Positions 1 to 8,805 of a stretch of DNA of 64,000 nucleotides are shown piece after piece (within the stretch, counting starts at the first letter, position 1; every line of letters begins with the position of its first letter). Both the position numbers and the translations under genes were made by a program. Origin of the DNA: CALDTK01 sp041744755 (GTDB lineage: Bacteria > Bacteroidota > Bacteroidia > Chitinophagales > Saprospiraceae); the NCBI GenBank assembly GCA_041744755.1, contig JBGTKC010000133.1:1-64000 (forward strand), given 5' to 3'. Below the pieces are notes generated by a model. It was not told where the DNA came from and did no database searches. It saw only the letters and a list, made by a program, of their open reading frames with translations.

Positions 1-1
1 C

Positions 2-706
2 AAGGCCTGGGAGGGCGACCTCGAGGGTAAGCGCTTCTACCACGTCTCCACGGACGAGGTCTACGGATCACTGGGTGACGAGGGGCTCTTTACCGAGGAC
101 ACGCCCTACGATCCGCGTTCGCCGTATTCCGCGTCGAAGGCCTCCAGCGATCATCTGGTCCGCGCCTATTTCCACACCTACCACCTGCCGGTCGTCCTGA
201 GCAATTGCTCCAACAACTACGGCCCGAATCACTTCCCCGAGAAGCTGATCCCGCTCGTGATTAACAATATCAAGCACGGCAAGCCGCTTCCGATCTACGG
301 CGACGGCAAGTACACGAGAGACTGGCTCTGGGTGAAAGACCACGCCGCGGCCATCGAAACGATTTATCACGACGGCGTGCTGGGTGAGACCTACAACATC
401 GGCGGCAACAACGAGATGAAAAATCTCGACCTCGTTCATCAACTCTGCGATGTGATGGACGAGTTGCTCGAACGCGCACCAGGCACGAGCCGCGAGACGA
501 TCACCTTCGTGAAAGACCGCCCGGGCCACGACCGCCGCTACGCGATCGACTCGAGTAAGCTACAAAGGGAGCTCGGGTGGAAGCCGGAAGTGTATCCCGA
601 GGAGGGCCTGCGCCTCACCGCGCAGTGGTACCTCGATAACGAGACCTGGTTAGAGAACGTGACGAGCGGGAACTACCAGAAATACTATGAGGGGCAGTAT
701 GCCTAG
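2..706 (+). CDS. rfbB: dTDP-glucose 4,6-dehydratase, 5'-truncated by window edge
   Basis: This enzyme converts dTDP-glucose to dTDP-4-keto-6-deoxyglucose, the second step of dTDP-rhamnose synthesis in the cytoplasm. The visible 234 residues are the C-terminal two thirds of an extended short-chain dehydrogenase. Seen in sequence: the STDEVYG segment carrying the Thr-Asp-Glu catalytic residues, the YSASK active-site Tyr-x3-Lys, the NCSNNYGP and FPEKLIPL segments, and the TRDWLWVKDH motif typical of RfbB rather than of generic epimerases. The reading frame is open from base 2, so the start lies outside the window. A perfect 9-bp hairpin follows the stop codon. The next gene, pgk, converges on it. 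Assignment is firm. Confidence 0.95.
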   Translation, partial: KAWEGDLEGKRFYHVSTDEVYGSLGDEGLFTEDTPYDPRSPYSASKASSDHLVRAYFHTYHLPVVLSNCSNNYGPNHFPEKLIPLVINNIKHGKPLPIYGDGKYTRDWLWVKDHAAAIETIYHDGVLGETYNIGGNNEMKNLDLVHQLCDVMDELLERAPGTSRETITFVKDRPGHDRRYAIDSSKLQRELGWKPEVYPEEGLRLTAQWYLDNETWLENVTSGNYQKYYEGQYA

Positions 707-724
707 GCGTCAGCTACCCTCTGT

Positions 725-751
725 TTGAGTTGCCTTCCGAGAGCAACTCAA
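725..751. terminator. Stem-loop downstream of rfbB
   Basis: Perfect 9-bp inverted repeat TTGAGTTGC / GCAACTCAA with a 9-base loop, starting 19 bases after the rfbB stop. There is no clear T-tract, so it is either a weak terminator or an mRNA 3'-end stabiliser. It sits in the convergent rfbB-pgk gap, which otherwise shows nothing recognisable. Confidence 0.45.
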
Positions 752-888
752 TACTGCAAGGAGAGCGAGGACATCACGTCTCACAGTCATGTATCAAATA
801 TCGTAGTCGAACACCTCGCATTCATGCGCGAGCGTTCGCGAGGACGCCGTCACACGAGGCGCCCAGGCTAATAGCCTTGATGCTGTAG

Positions 889-2103
889 CTATCCTTCAAT
901 CGCCGCCACTCCCGGCAACACTTTTCCCTCTAGCAACTCCAGCATCGCCCCACCGCCGGTCGAGACGAAGCTAACCCGGTCTTCGAGACCCGCCTGTGTA
1001 ATGGCCGCGGCGGAGTCGCCCCCGCCGATCAGTGAGAACGCTCCGTCCTCCGTAGCCTGGGCCACGGCCTGCGCCACCGCGTAGGTGCCGGCAGCAAAAT
1101 TCTTAAACTCAAACACGCCCATCGGTCCATTCCAGAGGATGGTCTTCGCGTTGAGGATGATGTCTCGGAACTGCTCGCGCGCCTGCGCGCCAATGTCTAG
1201 CCCCATCCAGCCATCGGGAATCTCGCCACTCGCGTAAACGGCCGCCGCAGCATCCGCGGCAAACTCCTGAGTGCACACGTTGTCCGCCGGGAGGTGAAAG
1301 CCCGTCCCGGAGTCTTCGGCCATCCGGCGGATCTCGCGCGCCTTGTCGAGCAGGTCGTTCTCCACGAGACTGGTCCCGATCATGCCGCCGGCCGCTTTAA
1401 CGAAAGTGTAGGCCATGCCCCCGCCGACGATCACATCGTCGGCGAAGTCGAGGAGCTTTTCGAGCAGCAGCACTTTGTCGCTCACCTTCGCGCCGCCGGT
1501 GATGGCGACCACCGGACGCTCCGGAGATTCGAGCAGCTTGCGCCCATTCTCTAACTCCTTTTGCATCAGGAGCCCGAAGGCGCGTTTGTCGACATCGAAA
1601 TGCTGCGCCACGGTGGTCGTCGAGGCGTGGGCGCGGTGTGCGGCCCCGAAGGCATCATTGACGTACACGGTCCCGAACGCCGACAGGGCTTTCGCCAAAA
1701 CCTCGTCGCCCTTCTCCTCGCCGGCCTCAAAACGGGTGTTCTCGAGCATCAAGACCTCCCCGGGTCGCAGTTGCTCAGCCTTCGCCTTCGCATCTGGTCC
1801 GATCGTGTCTTGGGCAGTCATCACCAAGAGTCCGAGCTGATCGCCCAAGACCTTGGCGGCCGGCGCGATTGAGAACTTGTGGCGATCCACTTCGCCCCTG
1901 GCGTTTTTCTCTTTGAGCGGTCGCCCGAGGTGACTCATCAGGACCACGGCGGCGCCCCGGTCGAGGAGGTCCTTGATCGTCGGTACGGCTGCGCGCACGC
2001 GGGTGTCGTCGGTCACGTTTTGTTCGTCGTCGAGGGGGACGTTGAAGTCGACGCGGACCAGGACGGTCTTGCCGGAGACATCGAGGTCGGAGAAGGAGGC
2101 CAT
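889..2103 (-). CDS. pgk: Phosphoglycerate kinase
   Basis: Glycolytic and gluconeogenic enzyme that transfers phosphate between 1,3-bisphosphoglycerate and ADP. It is 404 residues long, normal for bacterial PGK. Visible motifs: VRVDFNVPLD at the N-terminus, the SHLGRP substrate loop, the NTRFEAGEEKGD region, VNDAFGAAHRAHAS, TGGAKVSDK and the C-terminal GGGDSAAA nucleotide loop. I chose ATG 2103 because MASFSDLDVSGKTVLVRVDF matches the family start; an open extension up to 2325 has no family counterpart. It lies 104 bp downstream of gapA in the same direction and is probably co-transcribed with it. A GNAA mini-hairpin lies inside the gene (1687-1701) and another directly upstream of the start codon (2111-2125). 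Confidence 0.96.
   Translation of the reverse strand: MASFSDLDVSGKTVLVRVDFNVPLDDEQNVTDDTRVRAAVPTIKDLLDRGAAVVLMSHLGRPLKEKNARGEVDRHKFSIAPAAKVLGDQLGLLVMTAQDTIGPDAKAKAEQLRPGEVLMLENTRFEAGEEKGDEVLAKALSAFGTVYVNDAFGAAHRAHASTTTVAQHFDVDKRAFGLLMQKELENGRKLLESPERPVVAITGGAKVSDKVLLLEKLLDFADDVIVGGGMAYTFVKAAGGMIGTSLVENDLLDKAREIRRMAEDSGTGFHLPADNVCTQEFAADAAAAVYASGEIPDGWMGLDIGAQAREQFRDIILNAKTILWNGPMGVFEFKNFAAGTYAVAQAVAQATEDGAFSLIGGGDSAAAITQAGLEDRVSFVSTGGGAMLELLEGKVLPGVAAIEG
1687..1701 (-). repeat. GNAA mini-hairpin motif, copy 1
   Basis: Stem GGC/GCC, loop GAAA, preceded by GTTTT on the minus strand. Inside pgk, sense orientation, read as VLAKA. Confidence 0.9.
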
Positions 2104-2110
2104 GGGGGAG

Positions 2111-2125
2111 GTTTTGACGAAAGTC
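2111..2125 (+). repeat. GNAA mini-hairpin motif, copy 2
   Basis: Stem GAC/GTC, loop GAAA. Lies in the gapA-pgk spacer, 7 bases upstream of the pgk start codon, on the strand opposite to pgk. Confidence 0.85.
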
Positions 2126-2207
2126 GAATCAATACAAAGGGTAAGTAACGCAAACGGGCGACGGAGCACACGCCCCGCCGCCCGTCCGCACGGCAGACGC
2201 GTTGGGC

Positions 2208-3197
2208 CTAGATCATCGTCGTGAGCTGCGCGAGGCGCGCCGAGTAGCCGGCCTCGTTGTCGTACCAGCCGACTACCTTGACCATATTGCCGTCGATGCT
2301 CGTGAGGCCGCTGTCGTAGATGCAACTGTGCTTGTCGCCGACGATGTCCGTGGAGACGAGCTCGTCGGTGGAGAAGTGGAGGATCCCCTTCATCGGACCT
2401 TCGGCCGCGGTCCGAAAGGCAGCGTGCACTTCGTCGAGGCTCGGGGAGCCCTTGAGGATAGCCGTGAAGTCGGTCACCGAACCGGTCGGTACGGGCACGC
2501 GCATGGCGATGCCGTCGAGCTTGCCCTTGAGGTGCGGCAACACGAGCCCGACGGCCGAGGCGGCACCGGTACTCGTGGGCACGATATTGAGGGCGGCGGC
2601 ACGCGCGCGGCGCAGGTCGCGGTGCGGTGCGTCCTGTAGATTCTGGTCCGCCGTGTAGGCGTGGATCGTGGTCATGAGACCCTTCTCGACCCCGAAGGCG
2701 TCATCGAGGACCTTGACCATCGGCGCGAGGCAATTGGTGGTGCAGCTGGCGTTGCTGTAGATCTTTTTGTCGGGGTGGATCTGGTCATCGTTGACGCCGA
2801 TGACGATGGTCTCGATGTCGCCGCCCTTGCCGGGAGCCGAGATGATGACCTTTTTAGCACCGGCCTGGAGGTGGAGTCCGGCTTTCTCGCTCGAGACGAA
2901 GATGCCGGTGCACTCGAGCACGACGTCGACGTTCATCTCGCCCCACTTCAGCTTGCTCGGGTCACGCTCCGCGGAGGCGTCGATAGTCTTGCCGTTGACG
3001 ATCAGGCTGTTGTCGTCGCTCGAGACCTCGCCGTCGAAGCGACCGTGGACGCTGTCGAACTTGAGGAGGTGCGCCAGGGTAGCATTGTCGGTTAAGTCAT
3101 TGATGGCGACGACTTCGACGTCGGGATCGGCGGCGAGGTTGCGGAACGTTAGGCGACCGATGCGGCCGAAGCCATTGATAGCGACACGAGTGGGCAT
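2208..3197 (-). CDS. gapA: Glyceraldehyde-3-phosphate dehydrogenase, type I
   Basis: Oxidises and phosphorylates glyceraldehyde 3-phosphate to 1,3-bisphosphoglycerate with NAD; pgk downstream uses the product. The 329 residues are the usual length. Visible: INGFGRIGR dinucleotide-binding loop, NDLTD with the Asp that favours NAD over NADP, the catalytic Cys in SNASCTTNCLAP, the HAYTADQ segment, and the WYDNEAGYS C-terminal signature. A Bacteroidota-type promoter is possible 30 bases upstream. The gapA-pgk order is a common glycolytic pair. Identification is firm. Confidence 0.97.
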   Translation of the reverse strand: MPTRVAINGFGRIGRLTFRNLAADPDVEVVAINDLTDNATLAHLLKFDSVHGRFDGEVSSDDNSLIVNGKTIDASAERDPSKLKWGEMNVDVVLECTGIFVSSEKAGLHLQAGAKKVIISAPGKGGDIETIVIGVNDDQIHPDKKIYSNASCTTNCLAPMVKVLDDAFGVEKGLMTTIHAYTADQNLQDAPHRDLRRARAAALNIVPTSTGAASAVGLVLPHLKGKLDGIAMRVPVPTGSVTDFTAILKGSPSLDEVHAAFRTAAEGPMKGILHFSTDELVSTDIVGDKHSCIYDSGLTSIDGNMVKVVGWYDNEAGYSARLAQLTTMI

Positions 3198-3227
3198 AGG
3201 GGGTGGGGTTTTGCGATTTTGCTTGCG

Positions 3228-3257
3228 CGAATGTAAGACAACCGACTACCCGACAAA
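3228..3257 (-). promoter_or_regulatory. Possible gapA promoter
   Basis: On the minus strand TTTG (3257-3254), an 18-base spacer and TACATTCG (3235-3228) resemble the Bacteroidota -33 TTTG and -7 TAnnTTTG boxes. The -7 box has one mismatch. It would give a leader of about 25-30 bases. Confidence 0.35.
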
Positions 3258-3419
3258 CCGTTCGGGCTAAATCGTAACCGTCCGCCGCCGGCGGCCCCTG
3301 CGCGGAGCCAAACTTTTGCCACGCCGCGGTCAGGCCGGGAAAATATTCTCCCCCGGGCGTGGCATTGTTTGGGGCCGCGGCGTATCATTGCACCGCATTT
3401 GGGAAAACCATCCGAGCAC

Positions 3420-3491
3420 GGCCCGTTCGTCTAGTGGTTAGGACTTCAGATTTTCATTCTGGCAACAGGGGTTCAATTCCCCTACGGGCTA
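3420..3491 (+). tRNA. tRNA-Glu (TTC)
   Basis: A full cloverleaf can be folded by eye: acceptor GGCCCGT with ACGGGCT (G1-T72 wobble), D-stem GTCT/GGAC, anticodon stem TCAGA/TCTGG around loop TTTTCAT giving anticodon TTC, and T-stem AGGGG/CCCCT around TTCAATT. CCA is not encoded. A strong terminator follows, so it appears to be a single-gene transcript. Confidence 0.95.
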
Positions 3492-3506
3492 CATATCCTC
3501 TCTAAT

Positions 3507-3548
3507 AAAGCCTGTCTCGCGCTTATCCCGCCGCGTGACAGGCTTTTT
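3507..3548 (+). terminator. Intrinsic terminator after tRNA-Glu
   Basis: AAAGCCTGTC pairs perfectly with GACAGGCTTT across a 20-base loop, and the T-run continues to five T after the GC part of the stem. It is placed 15 bases after the tRNA and may also act on the convergent pgeF transcript. Confidence 0.85.
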
Positions 3549-3578
3549 GCTTTCCTGTGCCACGGGCCGTGTCCTGCG

Positions 3579-4364
3579 TCACATCCACCGCGCGAAACTC
3601 AGCATCCGCCCCGAGGCCGCGCCATCGCGGCGGTAGGAGTAGCATGCGGCGCGGTCGACGAAGGTGTCTACCGCGGAGACGCACACCCGCGCCATGTCGG
3701 CGCCCGCCGAGCGCAGGTCCGCCACCACCGCCCCGGATACGTCAAGCTCCCACTTGCCGTGATCCCGCTTCCGCAAGAACCGCTCGTCGAAGTGCTCCCG
3801 GAGCTCGTCGCCGACCTCGTAGCTACACTGCGCGATGCTGGGCCCGAGCCAGAGGTCGACATCGGCCGGGGTGACGCCGGCGCGCTGAGCAAGCGCCGTG
3901 AGTGTTGCGCCCGCCAGATTCATCGAGGCTCCCCGCCACCCGCAATGGGCAGCGGCGAGTCCACGGCGTCCCGCTACAGCGTATAGAACCGGTACGCAGT
4001 CCGCGGTATAGACCCCAACGCCTATCGCCGGATCTAGAGACAAAAGCGCATCCGCGTCCTCTTCGAGGTCACCGGTTTGCGTCGCTTCGTGAATGCGATC
4101 GCCGTGGACTTGGCGGCACGTCGCTAATTGACTTCTCGCAGGTCCGCCGGCTTCCGCCAAAACCCGCCAATTCTCCGCCGTCACATCCGGGTCTTCGCCG
4201 ACGTGGTGCGCGAGGTTGAGACTGGCGTACCCAGCGGTCGATACGCCCCCGAAACGGCGCGTCTGTCCCCACTGTAGGCCAGCGACCGGCGGACCAGCTG
4301 TGAGGTACCGCACGAGTGGGCTTCTCGCACCCACCGTAGCTTCAGCTTTTCCCGAGGGAGGCAC
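3579..4364 (-). CDS. pgeF: Peptidoglycan editing factor PgeF family protein
   Basis: Family of YfiH/PgeF (multicopper polyphenol oxidase-like fold) proteins; E. coli PgeF removes wrongly incorporated L-Ser from UDP-MurNAc, and mammalian relatives act on purine nucleosides. The 261 residues show the family landmarks in order: QVHGD, YTADCVPVL, AAHCGWRGA, LGPSIAQCSYEVG and YSYRRDGAASGRMLS, which carry the metal-binding His/Cys/His set. The ATG lies 4 bases after the stop of the upstream T9SS gene, suggesting coupling or a slightly later start. A mini-hairpin (4149-4163) is read as VLAEA. Family assignment is firm; the substrate is inferred. Confidence 0.88.
   Translation of the reverse strand: MPPSGKAEATVGARSPLVRYLTAGPPVAGLQWGQTRRFGGVSTAGYASLNLAHHVGEDPDVTAENWRVLAEAGGPARSQLATCRQVHGDRIHEATQTGDLEEDADALLSLDPAIGVGVYTADCVPVLYAVAGRRGLAAAHCGWRGASMNLAGATLTALAQRAGVTPADVDLWLGPSIAQCSYEVGDELREHFDERFLRKRDHGKWELDVSGAVVADLRSAGADMARVCVSAVDTFVDRAACYSYRRDGAASGRMLSFARWM
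4149..4163 (-). repeat. GNAA mini-hairpin motif, copy 3
   Basis: Stem GGC/GCC, loop GGAA, GTTTT on the minus strand. Inside pgeF, sense, read as VLAEA. Confidence 0.82.
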
Positions 4365-4368
4365 GCGA

Positions 4369-7203
4369 CTAGTGTTGGATGATTACCGTGGCCCCGGCCC
4401 CCGGGTGCTGCCGGACCCGTAAGAAGTAGGCCCCCGCCGGCAGGTGGAGTACGTCGAGCTCGTGTCTTCCGGCAGCGACCAGGTTTTGCGAAAGCAGAAC
4501 ACGCCCCTGGACATCCACGAGCTGGATCTCAATCGGCGCCATGAGGGTGTAGTCGATCGTCAGGGTCGAAGTCACAGGATTCTCTATCACTCGCAGACCG
4601 GTGATTCGGCTCAACTCGTCCACCCCGACCACTTGCGCACGGATCGCCTGGCGGACGGTGTCGTTACCGCACGCCGAGGTCGCGATGAGCCGTACGGTGT
4701 AAATTCCCGCGGAGGCGTAGGCGTGCGAGGGACTAGCTTCCGTGGAGCCTACTCCATCCCCGAAGTCCCACGCGAAGGTCGTAGCGTCGGTGCTCGTGTT
4801 CTCGAACTCCACAACGAGCTCGTTTTTTTCATTAAATCCAAAGGCCGCCGCCGGCTTAGCGCCCACGGTCACGGCGGCAGGGTAGCGGAACGAAAGTGGA
4901 TCGCCCGCCGCGTCGGCGGTAGTGACCGAGAGTCCGTACTGGCCGGCCGTTTCGTAGGTCGTCGTGACGCTATTCCCAAGGACCGTAGTATTCGACCCTC
5001 CTTCGATACTAAAGGTTGGGTTGCCGACGGTAGCCGGGATCGTGTAAGTGACCGTGAAGGGGGCACACCCGCTGTTGGCACTCGTCGTGAGGTCCGGCGC
5101 CGCGATTTCCACGAGGCGGAAGTCGTCAAACATGGCCTCGACGATATGCCCGCTCTGCGCGAGGTCGCCAGTGCGGACCACGAGGCGATACTCGACCGGC
5201 TCCTCGCCCGGAGGTGAGTCGGGTGTGGTAAGGCCGAGCAGGCCACGGATCGGCACCGAGGCAAACCGTTGCCAGTCCGTGGTGCTGTTGCGGACCTCGA
5301 GCAGACGGGTCGTCCGTCCCCCACCGACCAACTCTACGATGAGGGTATCGTTCGGGGCGGTGGCTCCTCCGCCGTCGAAGAAATGGTAGGCGAAGGTGAT
5401 CCTGGCGTCAGCTTGCCGCGGGAGTCGGAACAATGGCGAAGTGAGAATTGCTGTCCCCCCGTCCACGTCGTACTCGCCGACGGCCCCCCCGAGGAGCCCC
5501 GTCGCGTAGGCCTGATCGCCAAAGTCCGTCGTGACGTCGTACCCGAGCTGGGCCGGCACTCCATCGAGGTCGGTGGCCTCCGGGATCCCGCGCTCCCACT
5601 CACCGCGGATGGCGCTTCCGGAGCTCTCCCACCCGAGGTCGAAGAAGAAATCGTCGACGTACCCGGGCTTCAATCGCACCGTGAGGTCGACGGTGGAGTA
5701 TTGCTGCAGGGCCGTGTCCCTGATTACGTAAGGCTGGTAACCCCACAGCCCAATGGCAATGTCGTAGACGTTGAACTCGCCCTCTACCCGCGTCACCTCG
5801 TAGGAGGTATTCGCCTGCGGGAGCGCGCGCCCTCCCTGGTCTAGCACGGTGACGTTGAATGTCACAGGCAAAATTTTGAACAGTTTAATGTTGCGGAAGT
5901 CGAGCTTACCTCTTCGTAGGTCTGCCGTGACGGTGCGCGGGAGGTAGCCCGGCTTCGAGAACGTTACTGCGTACTTGCCCTCCTGGTAGATGCCGGTGGC
6001 GTAGTTGCCGTCGAGTCCGGTGATCGTCTGCTGCGCCTCGCGATTGGCAAAGTCGACTTTCACTCCGGAGAGCAACTCGCCGGTCGTGCTGTCCTGCACG
6101 GTGCCCTCGAAGTAGGCCCCCTGTTCGTACTGTGGCCGGAAGACGAAGAGCCCGGACTCGATGTCCGAGGCGATCACGAGGCCGGACGGCAGGAAGGGGA
6201 ACGCTCCCCAACAGCCGTTGAATCCGTTGCCGCTGCCCTGTGGGTACGTGTCGAAGCGACCGACCTCGATGAGGTTGTGTGGACGCGTAGCATCCGTCAA
6301 GATCACACCGTCGCGGTACCAGCTCGTGACGAGGAAGTCGCCCTTGACGTGGGTGTTGTGCGGGATGCTCCCCGAGGTGAGCGATTCCTCCGGCCGGAAG
6401 CGGTCAATGAGGCGGATTGCCGTTGGGTCGCTTACGTCGTAGGCGTCGACAGTCGCCTGGGAGCGCTCGTCGGTGGTAAAGGCACTCCGGTCGTCCGACT
6501 TGGCCCAGGCGTTGTGGGTGAAGCTCGAGCTCGTGGTCTGCGAGCCGAGCGCGCGTATATTACCGAGGTCGGTGTAGTCGTGGATCGTGAGCTGGCCGGC
6601 GTTGATGTCCGAGGAGTACAGGCGCCCGTTCTCGGCGTAGACGTCGTGGGCGTAGACGCGCCTCGCGGCGCCGACGAAAGGGGGTTGCCCTGGGTCAGTT
6701 TTTAGGTCGAAAAACAGCGGCGCCCCGGAATACAGGTTCGTCCCCGCCAGGACCAAGAGTCCCTCTTTCGAGATATAGAGGTTGTGCCCTTTCTGCAGGA
6801 CGGCAGCCTGCCCGCCTACGGTGACGGTCGGTTTGTAGAAGGTATTCGTAATCGTCTCCGGCGCCTTCGTCATGTCGATGACCAGCAACCCGTCGGCGCC
6901 TTGGTCCGCAATTACGTACAGGTAGTCGCCGAAGCTTTTGATGTCGCGCCAGATGGAGGTCGCCCCGGCGACCCGCGCGCGTAGCACCGGTTGGGTCGGG
7001 TCTTCGAGAGAGAAGATATACGTCGCCTTGTTGGTCCCCATCACGGCGTACTCCCGCCCGACCTTATCGACGTAGCCCCAACAATCGTTGCCGGCCTCGT
7101 CGGGGAAACCCACGTTGGCCAGGAGATCCAGGTTGTAGTCGCGCTGGGCGAACGCGACGGTCGCGAAAAGGCACAACGCGAAGAAGGTTAGGATAAACTT
7201 CAT
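4369..7203 (-). CDS. Choice-of-anchor B family protein with PKD and T9SS sorting domains
   Basis: Large exported protein of 944 residues. A signal peptide (MKFILTFFALCLFATVAFAQ) fixes the start at 7203; the open frame above it is not signal-like. Residues about 25-390 carry repeated LVIVD-type blade segments characteristic of the choice-of-anchor B family, followed by a carboxypeptidase-regulatory-like domain (near FEGTVQDSTTGELLSGV), a jelly-roll-like middle, a PKD domain (FAWDFGDGVGS) and a C-terminal T9SS sorting domain ending in the usual NPV...GAYFLRV pattern. It should be exported through the outer membrane and attached to the surface or released. Its biochemical function is unknown. 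A -7 box (TACCTTTG, 7271-7264) lies about 60 bases upstream. Confidence 0.85.
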   Translation of the reverse strand: MKFILTFFALCLFATVAFAQRDYNLDLLANVGFPDEAGNDCWGYVDKVGREYAVMGTNKATYIFSLEDPTQPVLRARVAGATSIWRDIKSFGDYLYVIADQGADGLLVIDMTKAPETITNTFYKPTVTVGGQAAVLQKGHNLYISKEGLLVLAGTNLYSGAPLFFDLKTDPGQPPFVGAARRVYAHDVYAENGRLYSSDINAGQLTIHDYTDLGNIRALGSQTTSSSFTHNAWAKSDDRSAFTTDERSQATVDAYDVSDPTAIRLIDRFRPEESLTSGSIPHNTHVKGDFLVTSWYRDGVILTDATRPHNLIEVGRFDTYPQGSGNGFNGCWGAFPFLPSGLVIASDIESGLFVFRPQYEQGAYFEGTVQDSTTGELLSGVKVDFANREAQQTITGLDGNYATGIYQEGKYAVTFSKPGYLPRTVTADLRRGKLDFRNIKLFKILPVTFNVTVLDQGGRALPQANTSYEVTRVEGEFNVYDIAIGLWGYQPYVIRDTALQQYSTVDLTVRLKPGYVDDFFFDLGWESSGSAIRGEWERGIPEATDLDGVPAQLGYDVTTDFGDQAYATGLLGGAVGEYDVDGGTAILTSPLFRLPRQADARITFAYHFFDGGGATAPNDTLIVELVGGGRTTRLLEVRNSTTDWQRFASVPIRGLLGLTTPDSPPGEEPVEYRLVVRTGDLAQSGHIVEAMFDDFRLVEIAAPDLTTSANSGCAPFTVTYTIPATVGNPTFSIEGGSNTTVLGNSVTTTYETAGQYGLSVTTADAAGDPLSFRYPAAVTVGAKPAAAFGFNEKNELVVEFENTSTDATTFAWDFGDGVGSTEASPSHAYASAGIYTVRLIATSACGNDTVRQAIRAQVVGVDELSRITGLRVIENPVTSTLTIDYTLMAPIEIQLVDVQGRVLLSQNLVAAGRHELDVLHLPAGAYFLRVRQHPGAGATVIIQH
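4483..4495 (+). repeat. GNAA mini-hairpin motif, copy 4
   Basis: Short 2-bp stem GC/GC, loop GAAA, preceded by GTTTT. Inside the T9SS sorting domain coding region, antisense, read as LLSQNL by the host gene. Confidence 0.7.
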
Positions 7204-7263
7204 ATTGGTTGCGGTAGAGTTCGTCTGGCGACGAGGCGCGAGCGGGTGCTTGCGATCGAACGG

Positions 7264-7271
7264 CAAAGGTA
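7264..7271 (-). promoter_or_regulatory. Candidate -7 box for the choice-of-anchor B gene
   Basis: TACCTTTG on the minus strand matches TAnnTTTG, 60 bases upstream of the ATG. No clear TTG box at the expected distance. Confidence 0.35.
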
Positions 7272-7296
7272 CCGGCTGCATGCATACAGCCCCCGG

Positions 7297-7722
7297 CTAT
7301 AGTGTCACGATCATGACGGTAAGTCGAGCCACGCAGACCAGCTTGTCCATATCGTCGCGGATATCCACCCGCCAGACGTGCACCGTGCGCCCGACCCTGA
7401 CCGCCGTGCACCTGGCATGCACCCAACCCGTACGCACGCCCCTTAGGTGACTGCAGTTCAGCTCCGTGCCGACGGCACCCTGCGCGGCGCGGTCGATCAG
7501 CAGGTAGCTCGCCACGGAACCAGCCGTCTCAGCGAGGGCAGCGCTCGCGCCTCCGTGTAGGAGTCCTGCGGGCTGGACCGTTCGCTCGTCTACCGGCATA
7601 CTGATCTGCAGGAAGTCGGGTCCGACGTCGGTGAACGTCATCCCCGTCACCTCACCGAGGGTGTTGGCGTTGAGTGCGTTGAGGCGGTCGAGGTCGGGGA
7701 GCGGATTCCAGAGAGGGGACAT
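7297..7722 (-). CDS. PaaI-family hotdog thioesterase
   Basis: A 141-residue hotdog-fold protein. The HGGASAALAETAGS segment (about residues 56-69) is the PaaI/YbdB-type active-site helix, followed by the conserved VGTELNCSHLRGVRTGWVHA strand pair. Such enzymes hydrolyse acyl-CoA or aryl-CoA thioesters in the cytoplasm. The start at MSPLWNPLPDLDRLN is chosen because the longer open frame has no homologous look. It sits 93 bp upstream of the T9SS protein on the same strand with no functional link evident. Substrate cannot be told from sequence. Confidence 0.82.
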   Translation of the reverse strand: MSPLWNPLPDLDRLNALNANTLGEVTGMTFTDVGPDFLQISMPVDERTVQPAGLLHGGASAALAETAGSVASYLLIDRAAQGAVGTELNCSHLRGVRTGWVHARCTAVRVGRTVHVWRVDIRDDMDKLVCVARLTVMIVTL

Positions 7723-7815
7723 ATCGAGGTTTGAAATACGCAAAGGCCAACGGCACCGCAAAGATTCGCCGAGGCCACGATGGGGAGAGGGCGAATGAGC
7801 GTACGGGGTAACCGT

Positions 7816-8805
7816 TTAGTCGCGTTCTACCCGCGCCTCCCCATTGGTTACGTAGGCGACGGTAGTATCGATCTCAGGTTGAGTCAACCGCAAGCCCGAC
7901 AAGCGCTGGTTCCACGTCGTCTGCCGCCGGGCGTACTGCCTCGTCGAATGCTTAATCCGTTCGGTGGCCTCCGTGAGAGTGGCCTCGCCATCGAACACGG
8001 GCCATAGTTCGCGGTAGCCAATCGTCTGGAGCGCATCTAGGTGGCGAAGGTCGTAGAGCCGACACGCCTCCTCGACAAGGCCCCGCGCGAGCATACCCTC
8101 TACGCGCGCGCCGATGCGATCATAAAGCATGTGACGTGGAGGCTCCATTATCACCCAGCGCTGTCGATAGGGGAGGGGCGTGCGCGGGCGCGCCCGGAGG
8201 GCCGTGAAGGTCTCGCCGCTGGCCTCCATCGCCGCGAGTGCCCGCATCAGCCGGTGCGGGTTCGCCAGATCTACGACCTCGGCGTAGGCTGGGTCGCGTT
8301 GCCTCAGCGCCGCCTGTAAATTCAGCAAGCCTCGTTCCACGTACACGGCGTGGAAGTGCTGGCGAATCTCCACCGGGACCTCCGGCATCACCGGAAGGCC
8401 GTCGAGGAGTGACTGGACGTGGAGTCCCGATCCGCCGGCGATGATGCAGGTTCGCGTTTCCGCAAAACTGGCGTCGAGCACCGCGCGAGCGTCTCGCGCC
8501 CAGCGGCCGGCGCTGTAAGGTTCCTCGATGCCGACGTAGCCGATTAGGTGGTGGGGGGCAGCGGCCAATTGTTCCGAGCTCGGCCTGGCCACGCCGACGT
8601 CGAGCTCGCGGTAGACCTGTCGCGAGTCGGCGCTGATGATGGGGGCGTCTAGTTTTTGCGAAAGCGCAATCGCTAAATCTGTCTTCCCGCTCGCCGTCGG
8701 TCCTGCGATCACGATGACGGTCGGCTCCGTGCCCACGTCACTGGCGGGCCAGTCGCCCGGCTGTAGGTGCCGCGGCGGGGAATTACTTTCTTTGCCGCCG
8801 TCCAT
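7816..8805 (-). CDS. miaA: tRNA dimethylallyltransferase
   Basis: Transfers a dimethylallyl group to A37 of tRNAs reading U-starting codons. Visible: P-loop GPTASGKT (about residues 34-41), SADSRQVYRELDVGVARPS substrate region, GGSGLH segment and the C-terminal TIGYRELWPVFDG and ERIKHSTRQYARRQTTW motifs. The 329-residue call starts at ATG 8805, which shares the tetranucleotide CATG with the divergent acyltransferase start. The family usually begins about eight residues before the P-loop, so a GTG near residue 24 is an alternative. Two mini-hairpins lie in the gene (8454 and 8652). Confidence 0.95.
   Translation of the reverse strand: MDGGKESNSPPRHLQPGDWPASDVGTEPTVIVIAGPTASGKTDLAIALSQKLDAPIISADSRQVYRELDVGVARPSSEQLAAAPHHLIGYVGIEEPYSAGRWARDARAVLDASFAETRTCIIAGGSGLHVQSLLDGLPVMPEVPVEIRQHFHAVYVERGLLNLQAALRQRDPAYAEVVDLANPHRLMRALAAMEASGETFTALRARPRTPLPYRQRWVIMEPPRHMLYDRIGARVEGMLARGLVEEACRLYDLRHLDALQTIGYRELWPVFDGEATLTEATERIKHSTRQYARRQTTWNQRLSGLRLTQPEIDTTVAYVTNGEARVERD
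8454..8468 (-). repeat. GNAA mini-hairpin motif, copy 5
   Basis: Stem GCG/CGC, loop GAAA, GTTTT on the minus strand. Inside miaA, sense, read as SFAETR. Forms an opposite-orientation pair with copy 6. Confidence 0.75.
8652..8666 (+). repeat. GNAA mini-hairpin motif, copy 6
   Basis: Stem TGC/GCG with one T-G wobble, loop GAAA, preceded by a T-tract. Inside miaA, antisense, read as ALSQKL. Confidence 0.7.

Noticed and set aside
2104..2325. Upstream extension of the pgk reading frame
   Set aside because: Runs into the gapA coding region, has no family similarity and crosses a mini-hairpin; the start at 2103 matches Pgk.
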